A stretch of DNA of 64,000 nt, taken from positions 62,001-126,000 of the forward strand of contig NZ_PJRT01000018.1 of the NCBI RefSeq assembly GCF_002858935.1, given 5' to 3'. Of this stretch, positions 36,548 through 45,500 are shown piece by piece. The notes beneath the pieces were generated by a model. It was not told the origin of the DNA and did no database searches. It saw nothing but the letters and a program-made list of their open reading frames with translations. A program made the position numbers and the translations under genes. This stretch comes from Pantoea endophytica (GTDB lineage: Bacteria > Pseudomonadota > Gammaproteobacteria > Enterobacterales > Enterobacteriaceae). The stretch's first letter is position 1; each line of letters opens with the position of its first letter.

Positions 36548-37340
36548 CAGGTAGCTCCTGATTAGATATCAACCATGAAATACATCCATTATTCTTTTGC
36601 TCGATGGGTTGGAGGCAAAGGAAAGCACTGCTGAAGGCACGAATGCGTGAACGGTTGATGTACAGCAACGGCGGGACTGAGCCATCCGGCAGGCGCGGTT
36701 TTAACTCGCGGAATCGGCGCATAGCATCCTGAACGACAAAAGAATCGGCAGAAAGTCTTTCATTGATAAAGACCTGCGTCTGCGCTTCCTGACCATAAAA
36801 TTTAAATTGCATGCCATCATGTTCGGTTGGCGCAAACTCCTGACGGATAATCAGTGCCAGCGCCACATTTAGCAGTAATAATCCCGCCAGCACGCCACGC
36901 CACAGCCAGGATTTTTTCTTCACGGCGACCGCTTTCACAGCAGGTTCGGGCTGCACCGTGACCGGCTTTTCAGCTTCAGCAGCAGGCGTAGCGACCTCAT
37001 TGAAGGATTCGACATCGACCTGCTCGGCCAGCACGCAGCCAATCAGCGGCACCTGATGTACCAATGCACCTGGCGCGTGCGCCTGCTGCGCCAGACGATT
37101 GATCTCAGCAATGGTCAACGTTAAGCGATCGGCAAAGGGGATCTCAGAAGGTTCGCGCTGAAACAGCACATGCAATGCCTGATTACGCACCAGCTTGCCT
37201 TGGGCATTGAGCACGCGACGTAATACCGCGCTTTGCAGCGGACTTAATGCCACGCGTTGAGCGGGAGAATTGAGTGGATAAAACACCTGTTGGTCGGCAT
37301 CAAAACAGAGACTTTTGGCAAATAAAACAAAGCGCGCCAT
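36540..37340 (-). CDS. ToxR/CadC-like membrane-bound transcriptional regulator (YqeI-like)
   Basis: 266 residues from the ATG at 37340 (AGG site); an upstream TTG is possible. Residues 1-105 look like an OmpR-type winged helix (ALSPLQSAVLRRVLNAQGKL; PFADRLTLTIAEINRLAQQ). A Pro/Glu-rich linker (about 115-140) leads to one membrane span (about 145-166) and a periplasmic domain with Cys242 and Cys253. This is the ToxR/CadC/YqeI layout, in which the membrane-bound protein binds promoters directly. Length fits E. coli YqeI (about 269). The following 8-bp-overlapping gene gives a ToxRS-like pair. Target genes unknown. Confidence 0.72.
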   Translation of the reverse strand: MARFVLFAKSLCFDADQQVFYPLNSPAQRVALSPLQSAVLRRVLNAQGKLVRNQALHVLFQREPSEIPFADRLTLTIAEINRLAQQAHAPGALVHQVPLIGCVLAEQVDVESFNEVATPAAEAEKPVTVQPEPAVKAVAVKKKSWLWRGVLAGLLLLNVALALIIRQEFAPTEHDGMQFKFYGQEAQTQVFINERLSADSFVVQDAMRRFRELKPRLPDGSVPPLLYINRSRIRAFSSAFLCLQPIEQKNNGCISWLISNQELPDA

Positions 37341-37700
37341 ATGAAACCTGATTTCCAAAAAAGCAACTCACGCAAGTATATGTAGTTTCGCGAGATGGCG
37401 CACGCTTACTGCAAATCGCTGCGTGAAATTGTGGCCTTTTTTCGACGCGTTTTAAGCGCTAACAGGCCACAGCATTAGCTAAAAAATAGCCAGTTAATGG
37501 TGAGAACATGACAAATATCACACAAAATCGGTATACTCTGTCGCGGTTGGCAATCATTACTTTCCTAATAATTGCCCGGCAGGGCAGGGAAAAAGCGTTA
37601 TTTCCCCGCTATGCTTTAATTTTCTCAACGCCGCGGACTGTTGGCATTGTTTGAGTCCGCAGCGTTGAGGATTTTTCGAATTCCAATACAGGGTATCTGC
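37341..37700 (+). promoter_or_regulatory. proP promoter and structured leader
   Basis: A 360-bp gap. A promoter candidate has -35 ATGACA (37508-37513) and -10 TATACT (37532-37537), 18-bp spacing. A CRP-like site CATGA-N6-TCACA (37507-37522, 8 of 10 core bases) overlaps the -35, as reported for E. coli proP P1 where CRP represses. The roughly 155-nt leader holds hairpins TGCCC/GGGCA (37573-37586), GGGAAA/TTTCCC (37587-37606) and a long terminator-like stem at 37624-37669. Confidence 0.6.
37624..37676 (+). terminator. Terminator-like hairpin in the proP leader (possible attenuator)
   Basis: CTCAACGC-C-GCGGACT pairs with AGTCCGC-A-GCGTTGAG: 15 of 16 positions pair, 14-nt loop. GA then TTTTT follows at 37672-37676. 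It ends 24 bp before the proP ATG, so it would sit inside the mRNA leader. Confidence 0.6.
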
Positions 37701-39206
37701 ATGAAACTACGTAGGAAGCGTGTAAAACCTATCGGGATTGATGATGTCACCATTATCGATGACTCCCGTTTACGTAAAGCCATTACCGCGGCTTCGCTGG
37801 GCAACGCGATGGAATGGTTTGATTTTGGTGTTTATGGCTTTGTGGCTTACGCGCTGGGTAAGGTGTTCTTCCCGGATGCTTCTCCAAGTGTACAGATGAT
37901 TGCTGCACTGGGTACGTTCTCAGTTCCGTTCCTGATTCGTCCACTCGGTGGTTTGTTCTTCGGCATGTTGGGCGATAAATATGGTCGCCAGAAAATCCTT
38001 TCTATTACCATCGTTATCATGTCGATCAGTACCTTCTGTATCGGCTTGATACCGTCCTATGCCTCAATTGGTATTTGGGCACCGATTCTGCTGCTGTTGG
38101 CAAAAATGGCGCAGGGCTTCTCGGTCGGCGGTGAATATACCGGTGCATCGATCTTCGTTGCCGAGTACTCGCCTGACCGCAAGCGCGGCTTTATGGGCAG
38201 CTGGCTTGATTTCGGCTCCATCGCCGGTTTTGTGCTCGGTGCGGGCGTCGTGGTGCTGATCTCCACCATTATCGGTGAAGAGAAATTCCTCGAGTGGGGC
38301 TGGCGTATTCCGTTCTTTATTGCGCTGCCGCTCGGCATTATCGGTTTGTATCTGCGTCATGCCCTGGAAGAAACGCCGGCGTTCCAGCAACACGTTGACA
38401 AGCTAGAACAAGGCGACCGTGAAGGTCTGCGCGACGGCCCGAAAGTGTCGTTTAAAGAGATCGCGACCAAACACTGGAAAAGCCTGTTGGCCTGTATCGG
38501 TCTGGTGATCGCCACCAACGTGACCTATTACATGCTGCTGACCTACATGCCGAGTTACCTGTCACATAACCTGCACTACTCGGAAGATCACGGCGTGTTG
38601 ATCATCATCGCTATCATGATGGGTATGTTGTTTGTGCAGCCAGTAATGGGCATGCTGAGTGACCGCTTTGGCCGTCGTCCGTTTGTCATCATCGGCAGTA
38701 TCGCCCTGTTTGCCTTCGCGATTCCGGCCTTTATGCTGATTAACAGTGGCGTGCTGGGTCTGATTTTTGCCGGTCTGTTGCTGATGGCTGTGATCTTAAA
38801 CGCCTTTACCGGTGTAATGGCATCCTCGCTACCTGCGATGTTCCCAACCCACATTCGCTACAGCGCATTGGCAAGTGCCTTCAATATTTCGGTACTGATT
38901 GCCGGTCTAACGCCGACATTCGCCGCTTATTTAGTGGAAGCCACTAACAATCTGTATATGCCGGCTTACTACCTGATGGTTGTCGCGGTGATTGGTTTGA
39001 TTACCGGTATCTTCATGAAAGAGACCGCCAATAAGCCGCTGCGCGGTGCCACGCCAGCCGCGTCGGACATGGATGAAGCACGTGAGATCCTGCAGGAGCA
39101 TCACGACAACATCGAGCAGAAAATCGAAGATATTGATGACGAGATCGCCAAGCTTGAGGCGAAACGTAAAAACCTGGTGCAGCAGCATCCGGACATCAAC
39201 GAGTAA
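37701..39206 (+). CDS. proP: Osmoregulated proline/glycine betaine:H+ symporter ProP
   Basis: 501 residues from the ATG at 37701; KLRRKRVKP and DDVTIIDDSRLRKAITAAS follow E. coli ProP closely, and the whole protein is near-identical in the core. An MFS symporter with 12 spans (motifs GDKYGRQK, RWRIPF-like GWRIPFFIALPLG, LSDRFGRRP). It takes up proline and betaines when the medium becomes hyperosmotic. The C-terminal 50 residues form the antiparallel coiled coil (heptads in REILQEHHDNIEQKIEDIDD), which tunes its osmotic threshold. Monocistronic with its own terminator. Confidence 0.97.
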   Translation: MKLRRKRVKPIGIDDVTIIDDSRLRKAITAASLGNAMEWFDFGVYGFVAYALGKVFFPDASPSVQMIAALGTFSVPFLIRPLGGLFFGMLGDKYGRQKILSITIVIMSISTFCIGLIPSYASIGIWAPILLLLAKMAQGFSVGGEYTGASIFVAEYSPDRKRGFMGSWLDFGSIAGFVLGAGVVVLISTIIGEEKFLEWGWRIPFFIALPLGIIGLYLRHALEETPAFQQHVDKLEQGDREGLRDGPKVSFKEIATKHWKSLLACIGLVIATNVTYYMLLTYMPSYLSHNLHYSEDHGVLIIIAIMMGMLFVQPVMGMLSDRFGRRPFVIIGSIALFAFAIPAFMLINSGVLGLIFAGLLLMAVILNAFTGVMASSLPAMFPTHIRYSALASAFNISVLIAGLTPTFAAYLVEATNNLYMPAYYLMVVAVIGLITGIFMKETANKPLRGATPAASDMDEAREILQEHHDNIEQKIEDIDDEIAKLEAKRKNLVQQHPDINE

Positions 39207-39215
39207 TCTTCCCTA

Positions 39216-39239
39216 CTCCCGCCGCCCGGCGGGAGTTTT
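39216..39239 (+). terminator. Rho-independent terminator of proP
   Basis: CTCCCGCC / GGCGGGAG perfect 8-bp stem, 4-nt loop, then TTTT, 9 bp after the proP stop. Confidence 0.85.
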
Positions 39240-39322
39240 CGTTTCCGCACACAATCCTTCATGCGCAGCCGCGAAAAGGGGTAAACTATTGCCACTTTTT
39301 TAACCTGCATAAGTTGTAGAGC

Positions 39323-40300
39323 ATGTCTGAATTTAATCTGATCCAGCGCCCAAGAAGGCTGCGCAAAAGCGCGTCAATGCGCGAAATGTTCCAGGAATCT
39401 CACCTCAGCATCAACGATTTGGCACTACCAATTTTCGTTGAAGAAGGCGTGGACGATTATGTGCCCATTAACGCCATGCCGGGCGTGGTGCGTATCCCCG
39501 AGAAACGTTTAGCTTATGAGATTGAACGTATTGCCAAAGCGGGCATTCGTTCAGTGATGACCTTCGGTATTTCCCACCACACCGACGCCACCGGCAGCGA
39601 TGCCTGGAATGAAAACGGTTTAGTGGCGCGTATGTCGCGTATCTGCAAAGACACCGTGCCAGAAATGATCGTGATGTCTGATACCTGCTTCTGCGAATAC
39701 ACCAGCCACGGCCATTGCGGCGTGCTGTGCGATCACGGCGTCGATAACGACCAAACGCTGATTAACCTCGGCAAGCAAGCCGTGGTTGCGGCACAAGCCG
39801 GCGCAGACTTTATCGCTCCTTCTGCCGCGATGGATGGCCAGGTGAAAGCCATTCGCCAGGCGCTCGACGCCGCCGGCTTCACCGATACCGCCATCATGTC
39901 TTATTCGACGAAGTTCGCGTCCTCCTTCTACGGCCCGTTCCGTGAAGCCGCAGGCACCGCGCTGAAAGGCGATCGTAAGACTTACCAGATGAATCCGATG
40001 AACCGCCGTGAAGCGCTGCGCGAGTCGCTGCTTGATGAAGCGGAAGGTGCAGATTCTCTGATGGTAAAACCGGCTGGCGCTTACCTCGATATCCTGCGCG
40101 ATATCCGCGAACGCACCACGCTGCCGCTCGCTGCGTACCAGGTGAGCGGTGAGTACGCGATGATCAAATTCGCCGCGCAGGCGGGTGCCATCGACGAACG
40201 TAATGTGGTTCTGGAGAGCCTTGGCGCGATTAAACGTGCCGGCGCGGATCTCATTTTCAGCTATTTTGCCCTTGATCTCGCTGAGCAAAAAGTGCTCTGA
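39323..40300 (+). CDS. hemB: Delta-aminolevulinic acid dehydratase (porphobilinogen synthase) HemB
   Basis: 325 residues. It condenses two 5-aminolevulinate molecules into porphobilinogen in heme synthesis; cytoplasmic octamer. The zinc-binding cysteines are in [19 protein letters not shown], so this is a Zn-type enzyme. The two active-site lysines lie in [19 protein letters not shown] and [12 protein letters not shown]. Followed by a strong hairpin. No relation to the flanking proP and cyclase genes beyond position. Confidence 0.96.
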   Translation: MSEFNLIQRPRRLRKSASMREMFQESHLSINDLALPIFVEEGVDDYVPINAMPGVVRIPEKRLAYEIERIAKAGIRSVMTFGISHHTDATGSDAWNENGLVARMSRICKDTVPEMIVMSDTCFCEYTSHGHCGVLCDHGVDNDQTLINLGKQAVVAAQAGADFIAPSAAMDGQVKAIRQALDAAGFTDTAIMSYSTKFASSFYGPFREAAGTALKGDRKTYQMNPMNRREALRESLLDEAEGADSLMVKPAGAYLDILRDIRERTTLPLAAYQVSGEYAMIKFAAQAGAIDERNVVLESLGAIKRAGADLIFSYFALDLAEQKVL

Positions 40301-40309
40301 TTATCGTTA

Positions 40310-40350
40310 CGCCTGGCATCGGACATCGCATACCGTTGCCAGGCGCTTTC
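40310..40350 (+). terminator. Probable terminator of hemB
   Basis: CGCCTGGCA / TGCCAGGCG, a perfect 9-bp stem with an 18-nt loop, followed by CTTTC. The T-tract is short. Confidence 0.6.
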
Positions 40351-40409
40351 AGCCTTTGTGGCTTAAATACCAGTGTTTCTGTAATTCCATAATTAATAAG
40401 AGTAACGCG

Positions 40410-41381
40410 ATGAAAGCACCTGCACTGCCTGCGGACGAGTCATATCGTCTGGCCCAGTTACGTGCGCTCAACATTCTGCACACGCCTGCCGAAGAGCGTT
40501 TCGACCGTTTAACCCGCCTTGCCCGTCGTTTGTTTGGTGTACCCGTTGCGCTGGTCAGCCTGCTGGAAGAGGACCATCAGTGGTTCAAATCCACTGCGGG
40601 TTCAAGCGATATCACCGCACCGCGCAATACCTCTTTCTGTGGCCACGCCGTGCTGCAGGATGATGTGATGGTGGTAGAAAACGCGCTTGATGACGAGCGC
40701 TTCTTCGATAATCCACTGGTTAAAAATGCCGAAAATCCGGTGCGTTTCTACGCCGGTTGCCCATTGCGCACGCCGGCTGGTGCGAAAGTCGGCACCTTGT
40801 GCATTATCGATCATCATGCGCGCCAGTTCGATGCGGATGATATCCATACATTGCGTGATTTAGCCGCAATGGCGGAAGCGGAGCTGGTGGCGTTCCAGAC
40901 CGCAACATCCGATGAACTGACGCAAATCACCAACCGCCGTGGCTTTATGACGCTCGGCCAGCTGGCGCTGAATGAGTGCCAGCTGAAGCAGTTACCGGCC
41001 AGCCTGACTTTCCTCGATCTCGATCGCTTTAAAGCCATTAACGATACGCTCGGTCATCGCGAAGGCGACCGCGCATTAATGGACTTTGCCAACGCCATGA
41101 AGGTGAGTTTTCGCCATGCGGATATCTTTGCTCGTTTGGGCGGCGACGAATTTGTGGTGCTGTTTAATGGCTTGCAGCAAGCCGATGCCGAAGGTGTGTT
41201 GGCGCGCTTTGATGGTTTCCTGCAACAGCAAACCCAGAACCTCGAGCGCCGCTACGCTCTGCACTTCTCATCGGGCATTGTTGAGTTCGATCCCGATCAT
41301 CCGCAGTCGCTGGAACAGCTGCTGGAAGGTAGCGACGAACGGATGTACGCCGCTAAGAACGGGAAAAAGAAGTTGAGTTGA
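40410..41381 (+). CDS. GAF-GGDEF diguanylate cyclase
   Basis: 323 residues from the ATG at 40410; the frame upstream runs back into hemB but is not family-like. Residues about 20-155 are a GAF sensor domain (RLARRLFGVPVALVSLLEED; FCGHAVLQDD; FYAGCPLRTPAGAKVGTLC). Residues about 165-323 are the GGDEF domain with the intact active site RLGGDEFVV. An RxxD inhibitory site (RHAD) lies five residues before it, so product inhibition by c-di-GMP is expected. Soluble, no membrane span. The GAF ligand is unknown. Confidence 0.9.
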   Translation: MKAPALPADESYRLAQLRALNILHTPAEERFDRLTRLARRLFGVPVALVSLLEEDHQWFKSTAGSSDITAPRNTSFCGHAVLQDDVMVVENALDDERFFDNPLVKNAENPVRFYAGCPLRTPAGAKVGTLCIIDHHARQFDADDIHTLRDLAAMAEAELVAFQTATSDELTQITNRRGFMTLGQLALNECQLKQLPASLTFLDLDRFKAINDTLGHREGDRALMDFANAMKVSFRHADIFARLGGDEFVVLFNGLQQADAEGVLARFDGFLQQQTQNLERRYALHFSSGIVEFDPDHPQSLEQLLEGSDERMYAAKNGKKKLS

Positions 41382-41411
41382 TGTTGGTCGCCGTGAATGG
41401 CGACCCTGCAA

Positions 41412-42434
41412 TTAATGACCCACTAAATCCGTGATCAATGCCTGATTAAACGTCTGCGGTTCTTCCATCTGCGGCGCGTGCCCCATGCCCGGGAATTCGA
41501 TTAAGCGTGCGCCGGGAATCAGTTGCGCCACCTGCTTACCCAATACATTGTAATGCCCGAGTTTTGCTTTCACTTCCGGCGGCGCGATATCACTGCCAAT
41601 CGCCGTGGTATCTGCGGTGCCAATCATCAACGTGGTCGGCACGCGTAGATCTTTAAACTCGTAATACACCGGCTGAGTGAAAATCATGTCGTAGATGAGC
41701 GCCGAGTTCCACGCCACTTTCTTGTGGCCTGGCCCACTATTTAGCCCAGCCAGCATATCGACCCATTTGTCATACTCCGGCTTCCACTGGCCGCTGTAAT
41801 ATGTCTGCTGTTCATATTTCTTGATGCCCGCCGCATCCAGCTTGAGTTCACGCTGATACCACTGATCCACCGAGCGCCACGGCGCGCCTTTGGCTTTCCA
41901 GTCTTCTAAGCCGATGGGATTGACCAGCACCAGCTTCTGCGTTTGTCTGGGATACATCAGCGCATAGCGCGTCGCCAGCATGCCGCCGGTCGAGTGCCCA
42001 ACCATAATGGCGTTGTCGATACCCAGTTGCTGCAACAGTTGATGGGTGTTCTGTGCCAGTTGCTGGAAGGTGTATTGATAGTTAGCTGGTTTAGTTGAGC
42101 TGCAGAAGCCAATCTGATCTGGCGCGATGACGCGATAACCTTTCTGGCTCAGCGCTTTGATGGTGTCATCCCAGGTTGCGCCACAGAAGTTCTTGCCGTG
42201 CATCAGCACCACGGTTTCACCGTTGGCCTGCTGCGTAGGTTTGACATCCATATAACCCATACTCAGCGCTTGCTGCTGCGAGGAGAAGTTAAAGTGCTGC
42301 AGCGGATAGGGATAGTTAAAGCCTTCGAGCTGTTCACCATACACATTGGCGGCGAGCGCCGGAGCAACAGCGCCTAACGCCACTGATGCCAGAATCACGG
42401 CAAGTGACTGTTTTGGTTTGAAACGAAAACCCAT
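41412..42434 (-). CDS. Exported alpha/beta hydrolase
   Basis: 340 residues from the ATG at 42434 (TTGAGGAATCACCTA before it). A signal peptide (basic start GFRFKPKQS, hydrophobic core, cleavage near APALAA) sends it to the periplasm. The nucleophile elbow is VGHSTGGML (Ser), oxyanion region VLMHGKNFCGATW, acid in IGTADTTAIG and His in GMGHAPQMEEP. An epoxide hydrolase or haloalkane dehalogenase-like fold is possible, but without the acidic nucleophile a serine esterase or lipase is more likely. Substrate unknown; no operon partners. Confidence 0.82.
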   Translation of the reverse strand: MGFRFKPKQSLAVILASVALGAVAPALAANVYGEQLEGFNYPYPLQHFNFSSQQQALSMGYMDVKPTQQANGETVVLMHGKNFCGATWDDTIKALSQKGYRVIAPDQIGFCSSTKPANYQYTFQQLAQNTHQLLQQLGIDNAIMVGHSTGGMLATRYALMYPRQTQKLVLVNPIGLEDWKAKGAPWRSVDQWYQRELKLDAAGIKKYEQQTYYSGQWKPEYDKWVDMLAGLNSGPGHKKVAWNSALIYDMIFTQPVYYEFKDLRVPTTLMIGTADTTAIGSDIAPPEVKAKLGHYNVLGKQVAQLIPGARLIEFPGMGHAPQMEEPQTFNQALITDLVGH

Positions 42435-42748
42435 TAGGTGATTCCTCAACAGTGAAAACCTTCAGTGTGGCACGTTAATCCGCGTTAAGTATTGATGAGG
42501 TGTGCCGCCAGAAAGCACACCTTTTACTATTAAGCGCCGCGAAGCGATGAAAAATTTGAGTTAATAATAACGCCCGTTATTACGATAAATACTCAACATC
42601 ATCACAACAAGAAAACCTGTAAATTCACGAAAACCAAGACCAGTCTTGATGACAAATATTAAAACAGCCAAATAACCAGAAAACTTTACATTAATTGCAG
42701 ATTGGAAAGATTAATTAAATTACACTCTGCCACTGTTAATGGAGGACT
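42435..42748. other. AT-rich 314-bp intergenic region before the AraC-type gene
   Basis: Divergent promoters for the hydrolase and regulator genes must lie here. An inverted pair ATTAAT...ATTAAT flanks 42693-42716, close to the regulator start. I see no clear marbox, gene or repeat element. The composition is clearly more AT-rich than its left-hand neighbours. Confidence 0.4.
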
Positions 42749-43243
42749 ATGATGACACAGCAAAAATATAATGAAGGGGTAATTGATTCGGTAACCGAAT
42801 GGATTATGGCTAATCTGGATCAGCGTTTAACGATTGATGATATTGCACTGAAGTCTGGCTATTCGAAATGGTATTTACAGAAACTGTTCGCCCGCTATCA
42901 TAATGAGACGCTGGCACGCTACATCCGAAAAAAGAAACTGGCTCATTGCATTAATGACTTAAAAGACAGCAATGTGCCAATTATCAGCCTGGCAGTGAAA
43001 TATCATTTTGAAAGCCAGCAATCTTTCACGCGCTCATTTAAACATGTGCTGGGCTGCACGCCTCTTTATTGCCGTAAGCGCCAGATGGATGAGGAAACCA
43101 AACTTGCAATGCGTGAAAGTAGCGATCCCTGTGTGCTTTGCCGTCAGGCGGGATTTGACGCCACGGAACGCAATAAAGCAATTATCACGCCCGCGGTACG
43201 TAACGATAAATATATACCGCGAATTGGTTGTGCGATGCGTTGA
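42749..43243 (+). CDS. MarA/RamA/SoxS-like AraC-family regulator with Cys-containing tail
   Basis: 164 residues (second ATG at 42752 is better spaced from GGAGG and may be the real start). Residues 8-110 form the two helix-turn-helix motifs of small AraC regulators: RLTIDDIALKSGYSKWYLQK and SLAVKYHFESQQSFTRSF. They resemble RamA and MarA, which activate efflux and porin-control genes. Unlike those (about 113-129 residues) it has a 50-residue tail containing PCVLCRQ (Cys128, Cys131) and Cys161. AT-rich surroundings suggest acquisition. Target genes unknown. Confidence 0.82.
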   Translation: MMTQQKYNEGVIDSVTEWIMANLDQRLTIDDIALKSGYSKWYLQKLFARYHNETLARYIRKKKLAHCINDLKDSNVPIISLAVKYHFESQQSFTRSFKHVLGCTPLYCRKRQMDEETKLAMRESSDPCVLCRQAGFDATERNKAIITPAVRNDKYIPRIGCAMR

Positions 43244-43322
43244 TAAATAATTGACTCTTTTTTTGGCGCCATTTGACGCCAACAGACTTCTTCATTCCAA
43301 TTCATGAACGCTTTAATTGAAT

Positions 43323-43350
43323 AGAAACGGATGGTATGCCATCCGTTTCT
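43323..43350. terminator. Bidirectional hairpin between AraC-type gene and rhmA
   Basis: AGAAACGGATGG / CCATCCGTTTCT, a perfect 12-bp stem with a TATG loop, between convergent genes. No strong T-run on either side, so termination efficiency is uncertain. Confidence 0.6.
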
Positions 43351-43353
43351 CAA

Positions 43354-44154
43354 TTAGTAACTCGATTTATTCAGCGCATTTACGCTCTTTTTAAAATGCG
43401 CGAGCCGATTATCCAGCGCATCGGTATACAGCATGGTATCCACACCGACGGCAACGAAATTAGCTCCCCAACGAATAGCGCGTTCCGCCATCTCCAGATT
43501 AACCGCCAGAAAACCGGCCGCTTTTCCTGCGCTGCGGATGCGTTTGATACTCTGCTCAATCACTTTCTGCACTTCAGGATGCCCGGCATTATCGGGATAG
43601 CCCAATGAGGCTGACAAATCAGCCGGACCAATAAAGATTCCGTCAACGCCCTCAACCTCCAGCAACGCATCGAGATTATCAATCGCCGTTTTGCTTTCGG
43701 CCTGAATCAGCAGGCATAACTCTTCATTGGCGCGCGCCATATAATTTTCCACGCGCCCCCAACGTGCCGCCCGCGCCACGCCTGCGCCGACGCCGCGCGT
43801 GCCGTAAGGCGGATAGCGCGTCGCCTTCACCAGCGCCTGTGCCTGCTCAGCGGTATCGATCATCGGCACCAGCAAGGTGCGCGCACCGATATCCAGCACC
43901 TGCTTGATCAGTGCGGTCTGGAATTCGATTGGCCGTATCACCGGCTGGCTGCGATAAGGCGCAACGGCCTGCAATTGATGATAGAGATCCTGTACGGTAT
44001 TCGGGGCGTGTTCGCCATCTATCAATAACCAGTCGTAGCCGCTGGTGGCAGCAATTTCGGCCAGATACGACGATGTGCTGCTCAGCCACAAACCAATCTG
44101 CGTTTCGCCTTTCGCCAATCCGGCTTTGAAGGGATTATTTAACGGATCCTGCAT
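43354..44154 (-). CDS. rhmA: 2-keto-3-deoxy-L-rhamnonate aldolase RhmA
   Basis: 266 residues, HpcH/HpaI class II aldolase family. It splits 2-keto-3-deoxy-L-rhamnonate into pyruvate and L-lactaldehyde. Conserved segments: [15 protein letters not shown] (catalytic His), [10 protein letters not shown] (Arg), [15 protein letters not shown] (metal Glu) and [13 protein letters not shown] (metal Asp). Related HpaI and GarL enzymes share these, but its position behind a dehydratase and transporter in rhm order supports RhmA. Last gene of rhmR-rhmD-rhmT-rhmA. Confidence 0.9.
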   Translation of the reverse strand: MQDPLNNPFKAGLAKGETQIGLWLSSTSSYLAEIAATSGYDWLLIDGEHAPNTVQDLYHQLQAVAPYRSQPVIRPIEFQTALIKQVLDIGARTLLVPMIDTAEQAQALVKATRYPPYGTRGVGAGVARAARWGRVENYMARANEELCLLIQAESKTAIDNLDALLEVEGVDGIFIGPADLSASLGYPDNAGHPEVQKVIEQSIKRIRSAGKAAGFLAVNLEMAERAIRWGANFVAVGVDTMLYTDALDNRLAHFKKSVNALNKSSY

Positions 44155-44167
44155 AGCTGCTCCTTAC

Positions 44168-45454
44168 TTAATGACTTGGCTGCTGAGAGTGTGGCAACTG
44201 ACGCTCCACTTTCAGGCTGAGGATAATGAGTGAACCGATGGCGGCAATTAGCGCCAGCGCCAGCAATCCGGCAGCGCTGCTGTTAAAGTGCATTTCGGCA
44301 TTTACGCGAATCAGCGGCGCCAGGAAGCCACCTACAGCACCAAACAAATTGACGAAGCCGATGCCCGCCGCCAGCGCAGTGCCAGAAAGCAGCTGCGTCG
44401 GCATGGTCCAGAACACCGGCTGCACGGCAATAAAACCCACCGCTGCGACGCTAAGCGCAATGATGGCCAACAGCGGCGAAACCAATCCGGACAAACCAAT
44501 CCCGACGGCAGCAGCCAGCAAGGTGAACGCCGCGACCCGGCGACGCTCGCCGCTGCGGTCGGAATAGCGCGGAATCAGCCAGGTGCCAAACAGCGCGGCC
44601 ACCCACGGAATGGCCGCCACCAGCGAGGCGAGGAAACCGACTTTGGTGCCCAACAACGCTGCGACCTGAGAAGGCAGGAAGAAAATCAGGCCATAAACCG
44701 CTATCTGAATGGTCATATAGATAATGGCGAGCTGCCAGACGCGACCATTGCGCAGCGCATCACGCAGATGTGAAGTCGGCTTCTGCTGCTCTTCGCTCTC
44801 CAGCTGACGTTGCAGCGCCCGCTTCTCCTCGGCGCTGAGAAAACGCGCTTTCGCCGGTGTGTCGTCGATATAGCTGAAAGTGAAAACGCCGGCTGCCACC
44901 GCCAGTAATCCTTCAATGATAAACATCCAGAACCAGCCGGGATGGCCTAGCACGCCGTGCATTTCCAGCAGTGCGCCAGAGAGCGGTGAACCCAGCGTCA
45001 ACGCCAGCGGCGCGCCCATGTAGAACAGTCCCATGACGCTAGCGCGCTGCTGTTGCGGGAACCACAGCGAGGTCAGATAAATCATGCCCGGGAAGAAACC
45101 CGCCTCAGCGGCGCCGAGCAAGGTACGCACCAGCAGGAATTTGGCTTCGGTATCAGCAAATGCCATCGCCGCCGAAAGTAATCCCCACAGCAGCGTGGTG
45201 CCGCCAATCCAGCTGCGCGCGCCAAAGCGTCGCATCAGCAAATTGGCCGGCACGCCAAGCAGCGCGTACACCACAAAGAAGATTCCAGCACCTAACGCGT
45301 AAGCTTCATTACTCAGGCCGGTATCAAGTTGATATGCCTCTTTGGCGAAACCAATGTTGGCGCGATCGAGAAACGCCAACACGTAGAGCATCAACATGAA
45401 AGGAATAAGACGTGCGCGATTCTTTTTAACCGCGCTTAACACCAGATTATCCAT
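44168..45454 (-). CDS. rhmT: MFS transporter of the ACS family, probable L-rhamnonate uptake RhmT
   Basis: 428 residues with 12 hydrophobic spans. The start LIPFMLMLYVLAFLDRANIG and NLLMRRFGARSWIGG belong to the anion:cation symporter family, whose members carry hexonates, phthalate and similar acids. Size fits E. coli RhmT/YfaV (about 429). The gene is 46 bp behind rhmD and 13 bp ahead of rhmA, so it very likely imports the pathway substrate. Confidence 0.88.
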   Translation of the reverse strand: MDNLVLSAVKKNRARLIPFMLMLYVLAFLDRANIGFAKEAYQLDTGLSNEAYALGAGIFFVVYALLGVPANLLMRRFGARSWIGGTTLLWGLLSAAMAFADTEAKFLLVRTLLGAAEAGFFPGMIYLTSLWFPQQQRASVMGLFYMGAPLALTLGSPLSGALLEMHGVLGHPGWFWMFIIEGLLAVAAGVFTFSYIDDTPAKARFLSAEEKRALQRQLESEEQQKPTSHLRDALRNGRVWQLAIIYMTIQIAVYGLIFFLPSQVAALLGTKVGFLASLVAAIPWVAALFGTWLIPRYSDRSGERRRVAAFTLLAAAVGIGLSGLVSPLLAIIALSVAAVGFIAVQPVFWTMPTQLLSGTALAAGIGFVNLFGAVGGFLAPLIRVNAEMHFNSSAAGLLALALIAAIGSLIILSLKVERQLPHSQQPSH

Positions 45455-45500
45455 GGTAAACCCTCACGCAGGGCTGCGACGAGTCGCCGCAGCCCTGCGA

